In this document: one piece after another, positions 8,555 through 10,805 of the stretch
How the letters are laid out: every line of letters begins with the position of its first letter
How positions within the stretch are numbered: position 1 is the stretch's first letter
Assembly (NCBI GenBank): GCA_025455895.1
Contig: JALOLQ010000032.1
Span: 1 to 10,805, forward strand
Source of the DNA: Solirubrobacteraceae bacterium
GTDB taxonomy: Bacteria; Actinomycetota; Thermoleophilia; Solirubrobacterales; Solirubrobacteraceae
Length of the DNA stretch: 10,805 bases
Reading direction: 5' to 3'
Position numbers and translations under genes: made by a program
Notes under the pieces: generated by a model
Seen by the model: the letters and a program-made list of their open reading frames with translations, nothing else
Told to the model about the DNA's origin: nothing
The model's database searches: none

Positions 8555-8991
8555 GTGGCGGGGTTCTGGCCGAGCCCGGCGATGATCTGCGCGACGCGGC
8601 CGCTGAGGCGTTCGTCCTCGCCGCCCCACGCCTCGCGGTCCCAGATCTCCAGGCGGTCGATCATGCCGTTGACCACCACGTCCTTCGCGAGCCCGGCGTG
8701 GGCGAGGAACTTCGGGGGGATCATGATCCGGCCCGCGCCGTCCAGCTCGGTGTCGAAGGCGTTGGCGGCGAAGTAGCGCTGGAGGTCGGTGACCTCGGGC
8801 GAGAGCGGGTTCAGCCCCTCGAGCGCCCCGGCGACGAACCCGTTGTAGACCTCGGGCTTCCAGACCGAGACGCAGCGCTCGACGTTCTTGAAGAGGACGA
8901 CCCCGCCGGCGAGCTCCGCCCGGAAACGCGCCGGGACGGTGAGCCGGTTCTTTGCGTCGAGCGTGTGGTCGTAGGTGCCGCGAAAGGCCAT
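8551..8991 (-). CDS. mraZ: MraZ, transcriptional regulator of the dcw cluster
   Basis: MraZ is a DNA-binding protein with two tandem SpoVT/AbrB-like repeats that forms ring oligomers and controls its own operon. The 146-residue product shows both repeats: GTYDHTLDAKNRLTVPARFR (5-24) and FDTELDGAGRIMIPPKFL (79-96). The D-x-x-x-R-[LI]-x-[VI]-P cores hold the DNA-contacting residues. Length and repeat spacing are normal. The ATG at 8991 is supported by conservation directly after it (MAFRGTYDHTLD). The nearest Shine-Dalgarno-like element is GGCGAG, 5 bases upstream, which lies in one arm of a small hairpin. It is the first gene of the cluster and is preceded by candidate promoter and TGGGN-type operator sequences, consistent with autoregulation. 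Its stop overlaps the rsmH start. Confidence 0.97.
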   Translation of the reverse strand: MAFRGTYDHTLDAKNRLTVPARFRAELAGGVVLFKNVERCVSVWKPEVYNGFVAGALEGLNPLSPEVTDLQRYFAANAFDTELDGAGRIMIPPKFLAHAGLAKDVVVNGMIDRLEIWDREAWGGEDERLSGRVAQIIAGLGQNPAT

Positions 8992-8996
8992 CCGTG

Positions 8997-9017
8997 CTCG
9001 CCGATCCCCGGGGCGAG
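8997..9017 (-). repeat. Hairpin overlapping the mraZ ribosome binding site
   Basis: On the minus strand CTCGCC (9017-9012), a 9-base loop and GGCGAG (9002-8997) form a perfect 6-bp stem. The 3' arm ends 5 bases before the mraZ ATG and is itself the nearest purine-rich Shine-Dalgarno-like element, so the fold would hide the initiation site. Whether it folds in the cell is not known. Confidence 0.45.
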
Positions 9018-9030
9018 AAGAAGTCGCGGG

Positions 9031-9067
9031 CCGGGGTGGAGGAGTGGGAGGAGCCCCTCCACCCCGG
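9031..9067 (-). repeat. Perfect 12-bp inverted repeat in the mraZ leader
   Basis: CCGGGGTGGAGG (9031-9042) and CCTCCACCCCGG (9056-9067) are exact reverse complements with a 13-base loop. In the mraZ leader RNA this would be the strongest hairpin of the intergenic region. On the minus strand it is followed by a pyrimidine-rich stretch with no T-run, so it is not a standard intrinsic terminator. It could be a leader structure, an attenuator-like element or a protein site. Confidence 0.7.
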
Positions 9068-9068
9068 T

Positions 9069-9080
9069 CCGCTCGAGCGG
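9069..9080. promoter_or_regulatory. 12-base perfect palindrome at the presumed mraZ transcription start
   Basis: CCGCTCGAGCGG is a perfect palindrome starting two bases after the candidate -10 element (9087-9082), so it would cover the likely transcription start. A dimeric repressor could bind here, or it could be a small fold at the 5' end of the transcript. No known operator is recognised. Confidence 0.4.
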
Positions 9081-9081
9081 G

Positions 9082-9110
9082 AACCTAACCCACCCTCTCC
9101 CACAATGCAA
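9082..9110 (-). promoter_or_regulatory. Candidate promoter of mraZ and the dcw cluster
   Basis: On the minus strand TTGCAT (9110-9105) and TAGGTT (9087-9082) are spaced by exactly 17 bases. They keep the TTG of the -35 and the TAnnnT of the -10 typical of GC-rich bacteria. An AT-rich patch just upstream (about 9121-9129) could act as an UP-like element. The predicted start near 9075 would leave a leader of roughly 80 bases. Each hexamer matches consensus at only three positions, so the evidence is mainly spacing and location. Confidence 0.45.
9088..9102 (-). promoter_or_regulatory. Candidate MraZ operator (two TGGGN boxes)
   Basis: TGGGA (9102-9098) and TGGGT (9092-9088) are direct repeats with a 5-base spacer on the minus strand. 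This is the 10-base-period TGGGN pattern bound by MraZ in E. coli. Both boxes lie between the candidate -35 and -10, where binding would block RNA polymerase. A further TGGGA at 9133-9129 is 31 bases upstream, slightly out of phase. Confidence 0.6.
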
Positions 9111-9133
9111 CACCGGCGCAACAAAATTTCCCA

Positions 9134-9177
9134 CCGGCCCGTCACGGGGCCGGGCGGACGTCCCCGTCAGGGGCCGG
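9134..9177. repeat. Imperfect direct repeat of small GC hairpins
   Basis: CCCGTCACGGGGCCGG (9138-9153) and CCCGTCAGGGGCCGG (9163-9177) differ by a single base insertion and lie 25 bases apart. The first sits in a 7-bp stem, CCGGCCC (9134-9140) with GGGCCGG (9147-9153). The second contains CCCC-GTCA-GGGG (9162-9173). On the minus strand the 7-bp hairpin is followed after several bases by ATTTTG, a poor resemblance to a terminator. Possible roles are ending tad transcription or binding a protein upstream of the mraZ promoter. Confidence 0.45.
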
Positions 9178-9363
9178 ATGCCCAGTGCCCATCGGGGATT
9201 CCGGCCGGCCGGGCCGGAGGCACGGCGGCTGCACGACGGGCTGCAGATCGGCGGGCCGCACGCGATCCTGCGCCTCCCGAAGGCTTCCGTCCGCCGGTTG
9301 TGCGTCCGCGGTGGGGCATCGTGGGAGGCCTTCGCCGGCCCGGGCCCGGAGTCCTTCAGAGAT

Positions 9364-10188
9364 CTACGCGAGGCCGGCCACGAGCCCCGCGGCGATCAGC
9401 AGCAGCGCGGCGGGCACGAGCAGCAGCGCCACCGCGAGCTGGATCTTCGGCGCCGCGCGCTGCGCGCGCTCTCGCACGCGGCGGGTGCGCTCGGCGCGCG
9501 CGCCCTCGGCGAGCGCGGTGAGCGCGGGCCCGAGCGGCGCCCCATGGCGGTCGGCTCGCGCGAGGGCGGCGGCGAGCGCGTGGACCTCGGGCGCCGGGCA
9601 GCGCGCGCGCAGGCGCTCGAGCGCCGCCGCGCGCCCCGCGCCGCAGGCGATCGCCGCGCCGGCGGCGCGCAACTCGGCCGACAGCGGTCCGCGGCCGTCA
9701 CGGGCGGCGTGCTCGAGCGCCGCGCCGGGGGCGAGCCCCGCCTCGACGGCCAGGCGCAGCCGGTCGAGGACCGCGGGGGCCTCGGCGCGCAGCGCGCAGG
9801 CGCGCCGCCGCGCCCGCCGGGCGAGCGCGAGATCGGGCGCCGCGAACCCGGCCGCCGGTGCGAGCAGCAGCACGAGCGTGCCGGCGCGGCTCGGGAGCAG
9901 CGCGGCCGGGGTGAGCGCGGCGAGCAGGACCGCCGGGGCCAGCGCGCACTTCAGCGCCATCACCTCGCGCACGCCGATCCCGGCCGGCAGGCCCGCGGCC
10001 GCGACGCGCGCGGCCAGACCCGGGGGCGGCGCGGGCAGACCGGTGCGCGCCGCCAGCCGCCGCCACCCCGCGCGCACACGGCCCGCACGCGCGAGACGCC
10101 GGCGCCGCGGGCGCAGGCGGACCGCCTCGCCGAGCGCGAGCACCCCGAGGGCCGCGGCGAGCCCGGCGAGCAGCGCCGCGCCGCTCAC
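9364..10188 (-). CDS. tadC: TadC-like type II secretion system F-domain protein
   Basis: TadC, together with TadB, forms the inner-membrane platform of Tad/Flp pilus assembly systems and works with the ATPase TadA. The 274-residue product has an N-terminal membrane segment (about 3-20), a basic loop, membrane segments near 80-117, then a T2SF domain from about 135 to 240: AVLDRLRLAVEAGL (139-152), GAPLGPALTALAEGARAERTRR (216-237), and a C-terminal helix KIQLAVALLLVPAALLLIAAG (248-268). The order PxxLDxLxxxVEAGL then GxPLGxALxxLAxxxRxxR is typical of the family. The likely start is the GTG at 10188, overlapping the upstream gene's stop as GTGA, with a G-rich ribosome binding site very close by. 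Naming it TadC rather than another T2SF protein rests on length and on the paired gene upstream. Confidence 0.82.
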   Translation of the reverse strand: MSGAALLAGLAAALGVLALGEAVRLRPRRRRLARAGRVRAGWRRLAARTGLPAPPPGLAARVAAAGLPAGIGVREVMALKCALAPAVLLAALTPAALLPSRAGTLVLLLAPAAGFAAPDLALARRARRRACALRAEAPAVLDRLRLAVEAGLAPGAALEHAARDGRGPLSAELRAAGAAIACGAGRAAALERLRARCPAPEVHALAAALARADRHGAPLGPALTALAEGARAERTRRVRERAQRAAPKIQLAVALLLVPAALLLIAAGLVAGLA

Positions 10189-10805
10189 CCCTCCCCCACC
10201 CGCGCGATCCGCCCGACGACGACGAGCGCCACGACCTGGAGCACCAGCGCGAGCGCCGCGAGCGCCGCCGGCAGCGGCGCCGCCAGCACGTGCGCGGCGG
10301 TCCCGGGCGCCGCGGCCTCGGCCAGCAGCGCGCCGAGCAGCGGCAGCAGCACGACGATCCGCGCGGTGAGCCGCGCCTGGGCGCTCGCCTCGCGCGCGTC
10401 GGCCTCGGCCCGCGTGACGGCTTCGGCGGAGGCCGCGAGGTCGCGCAGCAGCCGCGCGAGGTCGCCGCCCGAGCGCCGCTGGAGCAGCAGCGCCGCGGCC
10501 AGCGCCTCCCACGGGCCGGGACCGGCGCGCTCGGCCAGGCGCCGCAGCGCGCGGTCGAGCGGGTCGCCCGCGGCCACCGCGCCGGCCAGAGCGCCCAGCG
10601 CGCCGCGCGCCGCCGGGCCGAGCGCACCGTCGCGCGCCGCGCCGGGGAGCGCGGCCGGCAGCGGTGCGCCGCCCGACAGCGCGTCGGCGAGCGCCCGGCA
10701 GGCGCCGGAGGCGTCCGCCGCGAGCGCGCGCCGCCAGCGCCGACGGCGCGCGCGGACGAGCGCCAGCGCCGCCGCCGGCCCGAGCGCGGCGCAGGCCAGC
10801 GCGCC
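10185..10805 (-). CDS. tadB: TadB-like type II secretion system F-domain protein (C-terminal part; runs off the right edge)
   Basis: The frame is open from the window edge to the TGA at 10187-10185, showing 206 residues. The first visible residues are hydrophobic and are followed by RRRRWRRAL (visible residues 20-28), as at the end of an N-terminal membrane segment. A T2SF domain follows, with LADALSGGAPLPAAL and then LLLQRRSGGDLARLLRDLAAS, EADAREASAQARLTARIVVLLP and two C-terminal hydrophobic segments. This is the usual TadB pattern. The GTG at 10577 is internal to the frame and should not be taken as the start. The stop overlaps the tadC start by 4 bases, so the two are translationally coupled and probably cotranscribed with further tad genes beyond the window. 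Confidence 0.8.
   Translation of the reverse strand, partial: GALACAALGPAAALALVRARRRRWRRALAADASGACRALADALSGGAPLPAALPGAARDGALGPAARGALGALAGAVAAGDPLDRALRRLAERAGPGPWEALAAALLLQRRSGGDLARLLRDLAASAEAVTRAEADAREASAQARLTARIVVLLPLLGALLAEAAAPGTAAHVLAAPLPAALAALALVLQVVALVVVGRIARVGEG

Larger units (their letters stand above)
8992..9363. other. Intergenic region between tadC and mraZ (372 bases)
   Basis: No convincing gene occurs here. The half next to mraZ (8992-9133) holds a candidate promoter, MraZ-type boxes, a palindrome and two hairpins, and includes the only AT-rich patch of the region (about 9121-9129), just upstream of the -35. The half next to tadC (9134-9363) is rich in short GC palindromes, including CCGGGCCCGG at 9340-9349, an imperfect direct repeat and two mutually exclusive pairings. 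I see no T-run terminator right after the tadC stop. A 50-codon Arg/Ala-rich open frame at 9319-9167 on the minus strand looks like noise. Confidence 0.8.

Noticed and set aside
9167..9319. 50-codon minus-strand open frame between tadC and mraZ
   Set aside because: Arg/Ala/Gly/Pro-rich composition without hydrophobic pattern, only a weak GAAGG 9 or more bases upstream, and no recognisable family. Probably noise.
9134..9363. Possible structural RNA (RNase P RNA, tmRNA, SRP RNA or tRNA) in the intergenic region
   Set aside because: Isolated GGAAG- and GGGGAT-like strings were checked, but none had the surrounding conserved elements or a cloverleaf.
9185..10369. Plus-strand open frame opposite tadC and the start of tadB
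   Set aside because: Antisense to the T2SF genes and composed of Ala/Arg/Ser/Pro repeats.

Overview
The window reads as an ordinary, very GC-rich bacterial chromosome segment in which every convincing gene lies on the minus strand. The extreme GC content, GTG starts, a meso-diaminopimelate-type MurE and a Tad-type secretion pair together suggest an actinobacterium. A deep branch such as Thermoleophilia is my best guess, but this is inference and no marker here settles it.

Transcription runs right to left. At the right end (about 9364-10805) are two overlapping type II secretion F-domain membrane proteins, read as TadB (cut by the window edge) and TadC, the inner-membrane platform of a Tad/Flp pilus-type system. 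A non-coding stretch of 372 bases follows (8992-9363). Its tadC-proximal half holds inverted repeats and small hairpins. Its mraZ-proximal half holds a candidate promoter with MraZ-type TGGGN boxes, a 12-base palindrome, a perfect 12-bp hairpin and a smaller hairpin next to the mraZ start.

From 8991 down to the left edge is the division and cell wall (dcw) cluster in classical order: mraZ, rsmH, ftsL-like, ftsI, murE, murF, mraY, then a non-canonical gene, then murD (cut by the left edge). The products cover cluster regulation (MraZ), 16S rRNA methylation (RsmH), the divisome (FtsL-like protein and the transpeptidase FtsI), cytoplasmic stem-peptide assembly (MurD, MurE, MurF) and lipid I formation (MraY). 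From mraZ to mraY the genes overlap by 1-4 bases or are separated by 3-21 bases, as expected for one translationally coupled operon.

The standout is the gene at 625-1314, between mraY and murD. It encodes a stand-alone cobalamin-binding module with the W-x9-EH and E-x-H-x2-G signatures of CarH-type adenosylcobalamin light sensors, but no DNA-binding domain. It is flanked by the two widest gaps in the cluster (58 and 49 bases), and the upstream gap carries a candidate promoter and a good ribosome binding site. This suggests a B12- or light-responsive module placed inside the wall-synthesis operon. Apart from this gene and the structured mraZ leader, the region looks conventional. I saw no insertion sequence, CRISPR array, tRNA or rRNA.
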